Below are positions 8,156-17,843 of a stretch of 17,843 bases of DNA, piece by piece. The position numbers and the translations under genes were made by a program. The stretch comes from Saccoglossus kowalevskii (Eukaryota > Hemichordata > Enteropneusta > Harrimaniidae). The stretch lies in NCBI RefSeq assembly GCF_000003605.2, contig NW_003155736.1:706524-724366 (forward strand). The letters are read 5' to 3'. The notes under the pieces were generated by a model that saw only the letters and a list, made by a program, of their open reading frames with translations, had not been told where the DNA came from and made no database searches. The number at the start of each line of letters is the position of its first letter. Position 1 is the stretch's first letter.

Positions 8156-8169
8156 CCCCCCCCCCCCCC
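8156..8169. repeat. poly-C run (C14)
   Basis: Fourteen consecutive C residues. With the G11 run upstream it forms a complementary homopolymer pair. Confidence 0.95.
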
Positions 8170-8684
8170 AGAAAAGACCTCGCGGGGGTAATTGTTCAGA
8201 ACGATGCCGTTTCTCTCTGAATTATAGTAAAGTAAGTAATGCCTTTAATGAAATCATATCCTGTTCAGGATCTGGATTTTTTAAAATACAATAAAGTAAA
8301 GATACGTGACTCACAATACTATTTATTTTACCTCAGCAAGGGCCAAAACAAGGGTTTATTCGGGTGATGGTGTCAAAATGTTTCGGTTTTTCTCTGTCAA
8401 ATTTGTGTTAGTATATTATAGCCATGACTGTTTCTACATAATTTTGTTTTTATGCGCAGATTTATGCAAATAATGAACATTCTGCGATCTTTCACAACCA
8501 TGTTCTATCTATTTTGAGTTACCAACCTAAATTGATAGCGGAGTGTCTTATGTAGAGCGCCACCTCGTCAAGTTAGAGAAAGCCGACGATAGGTTTTTCT
8601 ACATCATTAGTACCTCCAACTTTGCTAACACACTAAACTCACGGCGAGCCTTCTCCGATTTCGACTCCAGGGAGATGTGCGCTA

Positions 8685-8692
8685 TGACGTCA
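8685..8692. promoter_or_regulatory. perfect CRE octamer
   Basis: TGACGTCA, the full palindromic CREB/ATF site, lies 53 bp before a CG-rich 12-bp palindrome. A possible non-coding first exon ending TGAAG|gtacca follows near 8808. Confidence 0.5.
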
Positions 8693-8744
8693 CGACATGT
8701 ACCCTGAAATATTGTGGTTGTCTATTTCGTGTTGAGCTGTTGAA

Positions 8745-8756
8745 TCGCGATCGCGA
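8745..8756. promoter_or_regulatory. 12-bp palindrome TCGCGATCGCGA
   Basis: A perfect palindrome of two TCGCGA units sharing a GATC centre. CGCG-containing palindromes occur in CpG-rich promoters, but no specific factor can be assigned. Confidence 0.4.
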
Positions 8757-9990
8757 GCTAACAACCAAAGCATCACGCGAACTGGCAGAATTGAAAAACT
8801 CGTGAAGGTACCAACCGACGGAGTGTGTCAAGGCGATCTAAAGTCAAGTGACATTACCGCCGTTGCAGACCAGGTCATTACCATTCCCGGTTGCCATCAC
8901 TGCGTTATGTGCGTTTGCCTGGAAAACTTAGTCAAATAACTCTGTTTCTGCTTACAGTTCAGTAATCTTTTAAGTACTGGGCGGAAACCGTTTTGCTGAC
9001 AGCTTTGGGAGTTTGTCGACGCCTGATTACAATTTCACAGTGCCCCGGGGTAGTGCCACAACGGTAAGACCATGATTTTTCATTTCTTTAAGTTGCTCAT
9101 ATCTATATGTATCAAATTATTGCACCGGTCTGTCACTCCATGGAACTAGAAGTAACACTCACCAAATTTTGTAATAAGGCAAATATAAAAAAAAAACGTC
9201 GATGTATATAAACGAGACAGATGATCTCATACATGCACTGCATAGTCGCATCAGGTCACGAACCGCCCTGTAAACCCTTATTTGAGACCCATATCTACAC
9301 TTCGCCGTAGGATCGACGTATAAGTTATTATTATTACATATATGATAATAATATTTAGCAAATTACTTTGGTTTGGATATATGAATATGTCTTTGATATT
9401 TATTTATTTCAAATTTAGCTTGCTTATGTGTCTTTCAAATTAGGAATAATTTAGAATTACAATAGTAAAAAAAACTTAAAACAGACATGACTGGAGCAAG
9501 TATCATCTTATCGGCGAAGAACCGGCTTACGTCATCAATTAATATACTCGTAATATTTGCATACAAGTTTATAAAAAGAAAGAAAAAACGACGATGACAG
9601 CAACTGGTCGCCTCCATGCATTATAATCTGTTGTAACGCACTCAGTGTATGCATCGTGGGATACGACGTTTTCTCACCGCCGTCTGCGTCCCGAACACAG
9701 CTTAACCAGCAGTTCCCGATCACCGCCTGTACTTCGGTACTTCGGGCGAAATCAATTATCCAAGTTCTTCGCGTGTTTCAACGTCCTGTAAATGAAAACA
9801 CGTGAGTACTAGGAGTTCTTGGGCGGTCAACTGGGACTGTGCTGGCGTATCGAGTTAGTTGTGTTTATTAGTGTGGTACGCATACACGTACAAATTACAT
9901 AGTGTTGGTGACCCAAATTATTTTTCTTGTCAGTGTATTTTAGAGTTTCCTTATAGTACAAGTTCAGTGCACTTTCATTCAAGCCAACGA

Positions 9991-10008
9991 CTCTCTCTCT
10001 CTGTCTCT
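9991..10008. repeat. CT-rich simple repeat
   Basis: A CT dinucleotide run interrupted once by G. Confidence 0.85.
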
Positions 10009-11218
10009 ACATAGTAGGCCCCTGGCTTCCACAACGGGCGACGTGTGCGCGTATTACACGCGTGCTAATATATCACTGCTTAGCACATTCTGAGCTCCAT
10101 TTCAAATGTCAAATAAAAAAAAGATGACCCTCCTCCAGTTATCGCTGTCTCAGTCATTTTCCGCACATTTTGCAAGTCATTACGTCTCCAGTTACGAGGA
10201 GGCAGCGCGTTATCTCTTAATTTATCATAAAGTTTAGAAACTTTCGATTTCATAACTTTTATTTTCAAAATAAAGCCCGCATTTGTGAGGTTGGATTTTA
10301 TATAATTAATCTGACGTAGATTGGTCGTAAGATAGAATCAGACTACATGGATGGTGTGATTGATCTATGTTCTGTCATAAAAAAAATCTTGCGGGGTCGT
10401 CAAATACCAGAAATTACTGATCACCCATATAGAAGTGAATTAAAATCAGCGTCGATCGTCGTAGTCATGGAAACCATTGGTTCAAATTATCTGTTAATGA
10501 TTTTCAGAATACTCTCCACCAATTAGTGCGTATGGGTGTCTTTGAAGTTCCAAAAAAGTAAAGTTTACCGTAATCGGCACACAGTGTGTCGTCCAGTGCC
10601 GCGGCCACCATACGCTGCGTTGGCCGAACACATCGCTACGACTTCTCATATAGATAGCAACGTGTGCGGCGGAAGGCATTTTCATGCGTTTAGAGACATG
10701 CATTTTGAATTCAAATGTTCTGTATTCTCCGGTACCTTGATATTGCTCGTGTGGCCCAGCCGCAACTCCAACTTCAATCAATGTTCCGAAGTTATAAAAG
10801 GAATCCGACTCCCTGTGTCGAGCAGTTAAAATAGATCATATGATCCTCGGGAAACTTTCTACTCGACCGTATAGATTTATATTGTCACACCATGTCACGC
10901 CTAGAGGACTAGAATCTACATAGTGATGTAGACCCCCGGAGGAAGATTCATTCTCAACTGTACGGAGGTCAGTGCAACATTTGTAGTATCTGATTTATTC
11001 ATGTCGAAAGTACTCCAGTTGAAGGTGTCTTGCGTAAATGTAACTGTTTTACGTTTTTTCTCTCATAACCATGTCTCACTTTTAGTGACAAACAAGTGAC
11101 CTTGAAATGACCGTTTAAATGTCAATTGACAATATCCCCCTTGCCTTGTACATTGCACATTCTACCCTTTTTTCGACAAAGGAGTGTGAAACAAAAACTT
11201 TCAGAAATCTTGGAAATG

Positions 11219-11244
<26 letters not shown>
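11219..11244. repeat. (TA)n microsatellite
   Basis: Thirteen TA units followed by imperfect TATTTATA units. It creates the IYIYIY stretch of a spurious open frame. Confidence 0.95.
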
Positions 11245-11255
<11 letters not shown>

Positions 11256-12111
11256 TTATACTGGAAGAGCTTAAACTGGGTCAACTGTCAAGAAACTGTG
11301 TCTTCACAGTACTAGTAGTTAACTTGAACGAATTGGTGAGCAACTTGAAGGCTGTCCCCATGCTTCTGAGACTTGTTGTAAGGAAAGTAAAACCATCGAG
11401 AATTCGGTCGGAGGAAACGGAGTTTGTTAGTATTAAACATCAAATAAGAAAGTAGGAGTCAAAAAAATAAATAAAATGAGTAAGGATAATACAGAAGCAA
11501 GTATGAACTTAGTGTAAAAGGCATCGTTCTATTGGTCGAGCTTTCTCGAAGGCGGCGTTATTGAACAGTTGGGTCAAAGCTGATACGCCGCTTTCATGAC
11601 AGTCTTTTATAAACAAGCACACACAAAACGTGGGAAAATACCCAGGATAGGTGAAAAGTTTACCGAGACACAATTTCCGTGAGTTGTTTGCATTGTGTAG
11701 CAGTGAACGCTGCTTTGGCAAGTTTAACAGGCTGTAGGTGTTGTTATATATGATTATACTAGTAACAAAGACGTAAACTTCATATGTAGAGACCATTTAT
11801 TTGTGCATGGCCAGACTCAATGCTTACCATTATATGTCTATTAGTCAAACTGTTGCATTCAACTTTTACTCCGAAGTTTAACTAACCGGGGAATTTCACT
11901 AATTTGGGGCTGGCAGGCGTTGAAAGTTGGCTATCGGTATTTCGTTCTTTGCTGTGCGGGTAATCAAGTGAATAGAAGGAATGCACAGTCCTTTGTAAAT
12001 GCAACCATTCCGATTGTAATAGTAAGTGTATGGGTTTCCGAAACGATACTATAGTTCACGTAGGAATGCCGTGTATGACCCCCGGACCTGTCTTGTGACG
12101 CCGATGAGCGC

Positions 12112-12125
12112 GTTGCTACGGCAAC
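12112..12125. promoter_or_regulatory. RFX X-box-like site
   Basis: GTTGCTACGGCAAC matches the palindromic RFX consensus GTTGCCATGGCAAC at 12 of 14 positions, with both half-sites GTTGC and GCAAC intact. X-boxes usually lie within about 150 bp of the start of ciliary genes. No start codon with a convincing donor is seen beside this one. Confidence 0.5.
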
Positions 12126-13699
12126 GTTTGGAAATCAACCAGAGCGTGTTCCATTTTTGAGCGACGCAACTGCAGGAACGCGTCAGTGTCCAGTGATTGG
12201 TAAAGCAGAAGTAAACTTCCCATGAAGCCGGGACTGGCCGTGGATTAAAAAGGCAACGGTACAAAACCTCGCTCCTCCAAATGAACGCAGACTGGAATGC
12301 CGAGCGTTCATTCGTGTGACCTGACGAAATTCCACAGCCTCGATATGAAGTGGTTAGAATGAGCATGAAGGACCTGTTGGACGATTTTGTTTCTTTAACG
12401 TGCCGACACCGCCGCGTATCAGAGCACCGAGCTTTCAAAATTGTAGAGGAACGGTTCACACACAAAGAATAACGAATAAATCAAATTTGTTGACTTAAAG
12501 AAAACTGTTAAGGCGAGGACAATAAAACGTACAGCGGATTTCACGCTATGCGCACATAGAAGAAAGCTAGAGAACACAACATCGCCGAGAAAGTTAACGG
12601 TGAAATATGCATTGTTCGGGCCACACTTTGATACCGACAAACACGCCGAAATCTGCGAAAACATGATCACTGTATATTAACAATCGCTTTGTTTCTTCCA
12701 CATTCAATAAATGTACCCCAAAATAATATGATTGTATCGCCGGATTTGCCATAGCAGTCGGTTTGTAGGAGAGAGACTTGCACATGTTTAAAGAAGGGCA
12801 TGCTTCCGGCGACGTTCGAGTACATACATATACAACTGTGTCGAGTTTCATTAACTGAGTTGCCACTTTATTTACTTTGCTGGCAACTGGCGAGTTTGAC
12901 AAGTCCCAACACTCTGCCATGTGAACCGAAGAGGAGTGTTTACGAACTGTTTCCAGTAAACCGCCACACGTAAACACCATGCGTCGTTGTTGTCACGATT
13001 TTCATCTCGGACGGGACAGAGAGCGATTTGTTGCGTTCTAGGATCGACAAAGATACGTTGGCAAACGGACACATTACACTGGTAAGAACAGAATGTACAA
13101 TACTTTTACAAAGAAAAGTAATCAAACCGCGTCGTAACACTGCCGTATCGATATTGATTTTGTTAGTGTTCTAGCTAAGAAGTACTTAGCATTGTCACAG
13201 TTAATTGCTTAAATCTATCCAATAGCCTGAGGTGTCACGATATCAAGCACTCTCTCATTTCCACCGTAATGTGTTCGGTATTGAAAATTAACTTTACAAA
13301 CGCCACGATAACTTCACTAACATATGTGCACTAACGCCAATGATTAATTCATTTCCAAACAACAATTATCACGAATGAGTCAATACGGTGTGTTGTAACG
13401 GTTTACGCCACTTCACGCCAGTAAAAATAAGTGTTTACCAAACTTCCGCGGGATGTGTTTATAACGGATCGCCGGTCTTCAATTTCTGGTTCGTTGTACC
13501 ACCTCACACTTTATGTAATGAGAACGACCATCAAGGATGTTGATGCATTAAAAACGTGTGGTGATTTCCCGGGATGGTTATAGTATTTGTATTCTCATCT
13601 GATGGCGATCATGCAGATGTCACGAACTTAAAAGTCTCGCTTTGTGTGGCGAACCACGCAGAGAGGCTAATTTCTCCACCAGGACTGCGCTATCAAACT
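12126..13699. other. stretch with overlapping open frames, no gene recognised
   Basis: Overlapping minus-strand frames occupy 12049-13140 in different phases, which suggests chance opening in a moderately GC-rich region. A plus-strand frame at about 12321-12473 includes MSMKDLLDDFVSL followed by a stop, with no family recognised. No splice chain could be built. Confidence 0.45.
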
Positions 13700-13713
13700 G
13701 TTGCCATGGTCAC
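13700..13713. promoter_or_regulatory. RFX X-box-like site upstream of an ATG
   Basis: GTTGCCATGGTCAC matches the X-box consensus GTTRCCATGGYAAC at 13 of 14 positions. It ends 15 bp before an ATG in good context at 13729. Confidence 0.5.
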
Positions 13714-13728
13714 CAAATACACAGTATC

Positions 13729-13812
13729 ATGGCAGCCGATTCAGTGACACGACTAACAGATAACTTAGCTGCACCAGTTACATGGTCCTTAATGCCAAGT
13801 TTTTTGACCTGA
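13729..13812 (+). CDS. short ORF or possible first exon after an X-box
   Basis: An ATG in the context TATCATGGC opens 27 codons beginning MAADSVTRLTDNLAAPVTW and reaches a TGA at 13810. If it is a real gene start, an internal donor would be used before the stop; the GT sites within it (CA|gtgaca, CA|gttaca) are weak. The peptide is not recognised. The X-box 15 bp upstream is the only reason to take it seriously, and it may be chance. Confidence 0.2.
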   Translation: MAADSVTRLTDNLAAPVTWSLMPSFLT

Positions 13813-14308
13813 AACTGGTCGCAAGTCGGAGTCAAAAATCAAAAGTTACAGAAAAAAAATAATCAGTAGAAAAACAAATTCACACAAAAATACAGCAATA
13901 TCATCATGAAATCATTCTAACTGTTCAAAAACGATGTACATAAAATGCGTTACATCTAAACAACGCGAATGCGACGCAGTTTGTTGCTGTGGACGTTGTA
14001 TTAAGTTAACCGCAGTAGATGGTGTATATTACACTACGCCGTGACTAAATGCGACTCTGCTCGTAGCGCCCCACCATGCATCTTTCTCGAATCTTTTGCG
14101 TTTTACTCTGACGCATTCCTATCTACGTTTGCGGCCTTGAAGGTTACGTAAGCATTATACCATAACGTTTTCCTCCTTGGATGACACTGGCATGTATTAG
14201 CACAGCGACAAGAGTTCATTCTTGGAGACAATTTGTCATAATAAGTGTAAAATATTCTGACGCCGGTGCCAGACAATTTGTACACAAGTTTCGAGCCAGG
14301 GCTCTTTA

Positions 14309-14316
14309 TGACGTCA
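14309..14316. promoter_or_regulatory. perfect CRE octamer
   Basis: TGACGTCA, one of two within 180 bp, upstream of the candidate exon at 14590. Confidence 0.45.
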
Positions 14317-14445
14317 GGCAGTTGGAAGACGCAGATCTTCCTCACTCGCTAAGTAGCGGATTAATTTCACTCGAGGTTAAAGGTCACAAGTCATCTTTAG
14401 TCAGGTCGTGCGCGCGGGTCATAAATCACACCGAGAGATGCCAGG

Positions 14446-14486
14446 TCACGTGATAGGTATCGCTAAACGGATTGTTGATGACGTCA
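14446..14486. promoter_or_regulatory. E-box and CRE cluster
   Basis: GTCACGTGAT (CACGTG at 14447-14452), close to the TFEB/MITF CLEAR consensus GTCACGTGAC, is followed 26 bp later by a perfect TGACGTCA (14479-14486). The pair lies about 100 bp upstream of an ATG that is followed by a strong splice donor, a layout typical of a proximal promoter. Confidence 0.45.
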
Positions 14487-14589
14487 TAGTCTAGCAATAA
14501 TGATATACTGCATATTTCTCCACTCAGTCGAAAATACTTTCCCGCGATATTTCTACATTCCAGGCTTTTGAAGGTGACGTTTTTCTTAG

Positions 14590-14601
14590 ATGATGGCGTC
14601 T
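14590..14601 (+). CDS. candidate short coding exon, MMAS|gtaagt
   Basis: ATGATGGCGTCT is followed by GTAAGT, a near-ideal donor (phase 0), and preceded by GTTTTTCTTAG, a plausible acceptor. It could be the coding end of a first exon (Met-Met-Ala-Ser) or a 12-nt microexon. The E-box and CRE cluster about 100-140 bp upstream supports a promoter reading. No downstream exon in the right phase was found. One open segment with a good acceptor and donor (about 15692-15772, VVNDVIDDEFLPEVR) needs a phase-1 partner and so does not join directly. Confidence 0.3.
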
Positions 14602-15305
14602 GTAAGTTGCTATTACAGTCGAGCAGTAGTTCTTGGTATTTTTTTCAAAGCGAAATTAATTTGTGAATTATTTAATTTATTAAAAAAAAAAAGAACTCCG
14701 GAGCTGAAAGAACATTTTCATCGTGGCGTATCCATTGGTTATGTGCATTAAAACATTACTATAATAACACGAAGATTCGCCGGCATCGTGTCGCCGGTAG
14801 CATGACCTCCTAGTGACGGCATCCTACTGAAAATAGATTTTACTATCACGACTACTCGAAGTGAATTTTCTGGAGACTGTATAAGGCCACTTCTCGTGTG
14901 TAATAGCTCCATAAACGTCAACGGATCGGAGTGCTTTGAAATAGTTATGTTGACATAGTTTTGTATTATTGCACAAACGAGGTGCTAATATGAACGGAAC
15001 AAAGTGATCACGTGAACATGCGTGGGACGAAATTGTAATGGTCCCATTTTTATCGCCGTATAGTTTCTAAATATATAAAAATAATTAATACACAACCGAG
15101 GGTAATAGTTGGCGAGATATTAAGCTACTAAACGTCGTTTTTACCGTACTTGTTTCTAAACAGGGCACGACGCTATTTTTTTTTATTTTAAACGTCCGAC
15201 TTAGTTTTGGCTAAAGTACTGCGTTTCGGTAAAAGTTGCTACACCGACTTATGCCATGGTGCGGCTTGCAGAACCGAGCCCCGGGAACTCACCGTTGACG
15301 CTCAC
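14602..15305. other. non-coding stretch, no gene recognised
   Basis: AT-rich DNA with an A11 run at 14682-14692 and a T-rich run near 15175-15186. No supported exon is seen. Confidence 0.5.
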
Positions 15306-15487
15306 CCCAATATTCCTATCATTATGATGAAAACATAGAAAGTCGACTTGTGGTCGGATGGGATGGCTTCTAGGAACATTTTAGTCGCTATCAAAACCAC
15401 TGTTTCGTTGGTAATAGCTATCACCATGATGTATGCGTTCATAAATCCAACTACTTTCAAACATCTGAAGTCAGTAGACTGGGTCAA
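15306..15487 (-). CDS. candidate exon of a multi-pass membrane protein
   Basis: This minus-strand open frame ends at a good donor (TTGGG|gtgagcg, phase 2). It reads STDFRCLKVVGFMNAYIMV, a polar ITNET, VVLIATKMFLEAIPSDHKS, then TFYVFIIMIGILG. It has one likely membrane span with a polar interruption and the start of a second. The TKMF then TFYVF pattern loosely recalls helices 11-12 of sugar-transporter MFS proteins. RCLKVVGF with a later TFYV and GILG loosely recalls a tetraspanin N-terminus. Neither aligns without shifts, the acceptor is unclear (a TGA lies upstream in frame) and no partner exon was found, so it may be a chance hydrophobic frame. Confidence 0.22.
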
Positions 15488-16346
15488 GGTGACCTCGTAC
15501 CCATAGTTGGTCAGTCATCATTGACACTGTATCACACATTTTTTTTATTTGTTTCTCTCTCTTTTTTTCGAGGTGCGACAAATTTAAAAACTGGCCCATC
15601 TCCCATTCTACTACCACGTGCTAACAACGTGATTGTATTAGTTTGATTTATATTCATGTAGATGTACACGATTCCAATTTCCTTTACTAGAAGTGGTTAA
15701 TGACGTAATTGATGACGAGTTTCTGCCAGAGGTTAGACTTTTGCACATGTCGATTACATTCCGGCACTTGCGTAAGTGTAGACAATTGGGATTTTAAATG
15801 CCACTTAATATATTCTTCCGAGTACACCATACATCGCCATTTTGTTTATTATAATTCGCTGGTAGTCGAGAAAATATCCGAACATACAACCATCTAACAC
15901 ACAACGAATTTTCCACATACACATCTGTCTGCTATATTGTTTCTCTTAGAATTACGGTTTGGAGTTACACACGTTTTTTAGCTCCGCTGTCGGCTTTGTT
16001 ATTATCTAATTTTGATTTTTGTCATTTTTGATGAAAAGTGATATTTTTGAATTCTTGTTGAAAACAGCAAGTCCCATTGCTTTGATACTATACATATTGT
16101 TCATTTTCTAATGATATCTTCTGTTCTTTAATTGAAATGTGCATTGCTAACAGCGGAGCTATCTCAGCCGACTGGCTGCTTGTTTGTACGTGCTTTGACA
16201 ACACTGTGTGGAAGACGTGTTATCTTGCGGAAAGTTCATGTAAAGGGATAACTAAATAATGATTCGATGTTCGGAATTACATAAACTCGTAATTCTATAC
16301 TAAAATAGCTTCAGAAACGTCGGTTTACTAATTTTGTGACGTGACT
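15488..16346. other. non-coding stretch with one possible exon
   Basis: A pyrimidine-rich tract lies at 15537-15570. A plus-strand segment after TTTCCTTTACTAG (about 15692) is open as VVNDVIDDEFLPEVR and onward to a CGTAAGTG donor at about 15773. No family is recognised, and it overlaps TGACGTAA-type half CREs. The remainder shows nothing I can support. Confidence 0.35.
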
Positions 16347-16358
16347 AATATGGCCGCC
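16347..16358 (+). promoter_or_regulatory. YY1-like motif
   Basis: AATATGGCCGCC matches the YY1 consensus AANATGGCSGCC. It lies 12 bp after a TGACGTGA half-CRE and about 275 bp from a ZNF143-like site, suggesting a promoter region between 16330 and 16640. Confidence 0.45.
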
Positions 16359-16552
16359 GAGTTCTCGTTGAGCGCGAGAGTGCCACGGGACTTGTTTTTG
16401 CCCTTCAGATAGCATGAATAGTTTTCTATTCTCATCGCTTCCATTGTTCTCCCGATCAAAGCAACCATGGTAATGTAATGTCTCTTTACTAGTACAAAAT
16501 GTACATGCATGTAACTTTGGATCATAGCGGACGCGCGCGGCGCCAGAACGCG

Positions 16553-16599
16553 TTCTAGCTCAATTCGAGAACACACTCAATTCTAGCTCAACTCGAGAA
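16553..16599. repeat. short direct tandem duplication, 28-bp period
   Basis: TTCTAGCTCAATTCGAGAA (16553-16571) and TTCTAGCTCAACTCGAGAA (16581-16599) differ at one base and are separated by 9 bp. Confidence 0.9.
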
Positions 16600-16621
16600 T
16601 CCAGTCAGTCGATTCACATAT

Positions 16622-16639
16622 ATCCCACAATGCATTGTA
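16622..16639 (+). promoter_or_regulatory. ZNF143/Staf-like site
   Basis: ATCCCACAATGCATTGTA matches the core of the Staf/ZNF143 consensus (CCCRNMATSCMYYRCR) at 15 of 16 positions. In animals such sites sit in promoters of mRNA and snRNA genes. No snRNA gene is recognised next to it. A 52-codon minus-strand frame beginning MGNDYSSTIRVTF ends at 16641, directly beside the site. Confidence 0.45.
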
Positions 16640-17843
16640 CTTAATCGTCGCCCACAGGTTCACGATTAATACCAATGAATACACTTTCATCAAATGAGTC
16701 ATTATTTTGCACACAATTAATTAGTCCCATATGCAAATGCCGAGTTTTTGAAATATCATCAAAGGTGACTCTAATTGTAGAGGAGTAATCATTTCCCATC
16801 TCAGCAACAATAGATTTAAACAAAAGTTATCCTGAGTTTTAATTATTTTGCCATGTTTTTAATGGTGCCAATTCCTGGATTCGCCGTTATCTAGCTTACC
16901 GGCGAATGACGAGTGTGTTGTAGACTTCGGCAAGCAAAGTCCACCCCCGTTGACGGAGTAGCGCATCGGAGCGTGGGAAATTCTCTGTCTGCGGCGTATT
17001 GCTCTTTTTAAGAAGTCATTTTCTCACACCAGTTTACATTTCGCCGTGGCAAGACATAGTACAGGACAGCTATTTCAGTAGGGTGGCTTGTTTGCGGCTT
17101 TCTGATTGATTCCAACAGTTTTATTTGCAATAATGACACGCTTTGCGGCGCCGACACAATTCATCACGCTATGACGATTCTCAACAATATGTATTCCTCT
17201 ACGGCCGCGTAAAAATGTGTTTGTTTTGTGTCTAGGATAGGTATATATGTGACACATTAATGTTTAAAAGAACTTGCCTAACAACTCTGTCGGCGTCCTC
17301 CAGTTACAATGCTTGTTTCTGTTTCATAAGCGCGTAACACTAACTCGTTTATATGAAGTCCAATCGCACTTGAGACCGATCTGTCTTATCGCCATACTTC
17401 GCTCCTGAGCCCACCCTGGTTTTTTTGGTACGCTTTACTACACATGTAGTTATTAATTAGTTACAAGTAGTTGCTATAGTTACGTTTCGTTTAGTCCGGA
17501 GTGGAAACTCGGGTAAAAATCACCCAACCTTGAATTTAAATGTTGCTCCTCGGCACGTTTTTATGAATGTGAAGTTATGTCTAGGGTACTCATGGCGCAA
17601 CATAGGTGTTCCTCCATCTATATCAATAAATGTCAATGGAAGTTAAATCCAACCACCCATCCAATCAACGAGCGCAGTGCACAATGACGTCATTTGGAAA
17701 CGTTCCAATGTAATTCCATCCGTCAAAAGAAAACCCCTTGTTTCAGTTTGAATTGTGAAATTTATAAATATTATAAAGATGATTGTATACATGTGAGTTT
17801 ACTAGTAAAGTATACCAATGAATAGTGGTATAAAAGATTGTTG
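16640..17843. other. non-coding stretch, no gene recognised
   Basis: Minus frames at 16641-16823 and 17075-17257 are not recognised. A perfect CRE lies at 17685-17692. The right end is AT-rich. I see no exon with supported splice sites. Confidence 0.45.
17685..17692. promoter_or_regulatory. perfect CRE octamer
   Basis: TGACGTCA, the fourth in the window. A CCAAT sequence lies 24 bp upstream, at 17660-17664. Confidence 0.45.

Larger units (their letters stand above)
8170..12111. other. non-coding stretch with scattered regulatory-like motifs
   Basis: No conserved coding exon is recognised. Short tracts include a CT repeat (9991-10008), a TA repeat (11219-11244) and a near-palindromic AT stretch around 9327-9354. 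The frames at 10494-10781, 10536-10829, 11126-11455 and 11509-11796 have no motif. The 11126-11455 frame is built partly from the TA microsatellite. Confidence 0.5.

Noticed and set aside
11126-11455. 109-codon plus-strand frame
   Set aside because: Its N-terminal part is translated TA microsatellite (IYIYIY), and the rest has no recognisable domain.
12321-12473. Plus-strand frame containing MSMKDLLDDFVSL near an X-box
   Set aside because: Short, stops soon, is not followed by a donor, and has no known family. Distance from the X-box alone is not enough.
12049-13140. Overlapping minus-strand frames as a multi-exon gene
   Set aside because: They lie in different frames with no consistent splice sites, and none of the peptides has a recognisable motif.
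14181-14453. 90-codon plus-strand frame and its minus-strand partner
   Set aside because: No motif or splice support, and the frame runs through promoter-like CRE and E-box sequence.
1-17843. CRISPR array, prokaryotic operon, virus or autonomous transposase
   Set aside because: No regularly spaced repeats, no ribosome-binding-site-led gene chain, and no polymerase, integrase or transposase motifs in any frame I read.

Overview
This window is animal nuclear DNA: AT-rich, not strongly CpG-depleted overall, with GT-AG introns, microsatellites, homopolymer G/C runs and almost no long open frames. Nothing looks bacterial, viral or organellar. The one confidently identified gene keeps the start and early exon layout of metazoan LAMTOR3 but differs from the vertebrate protein at many residues. 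A non-vertebrate metazoan is therefore likely; I cannot name the phylum from this window.

Left part (1-2829): the 5' end of a LAMTOR3 (MP1, Ragulator subunit) gene on the minus strand. It has three tiny coding pieces: 9 nt at 2689-2697, 35 nt at 1870-1904 and 59 nt at 593-651. Together they encode the first 34 residues and align without gaps to the vertebrate protein. The rest of the gene lies beyond position 1. Only 105 bp separate its start codon from a divergent plus-strand ATG (2803) that is followed after nine codons by a good splice donor, so 2698-2802 may be a bidirectional promoter.

Middle (2830-about 8600): no recognisable gene. It holds a fold-back, MITE-like element (3406-3548), a second copy of that element's loop plus right arm exactly 2,940 bp away (6396-6483), a degenerate GC-rich minisatellite (3783-3975), a perfect 40-bp hairpin (7081-7120) and a G11/C14 homopolymer pair.

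Right part (about 8600-17843): a regulatory-looking landscape. It has four perfect palindromic CRE octamers (TGACGTCA), two RFX X-box-like sites, and YY1- and ZNF143-like sites. Several ATG or splice-donor candidates are weakly supported: an ATG at 13729 just after an X-box, a short exon at 14590-14601 ending in GTAAGT, and a minus-strand frame at 15306-15487 with hydrophobic stretches. None of these is recognised as a known gene. Most of this interval is best read as intergenic or long-intron DNA with promoter- or enhancer-like elements.
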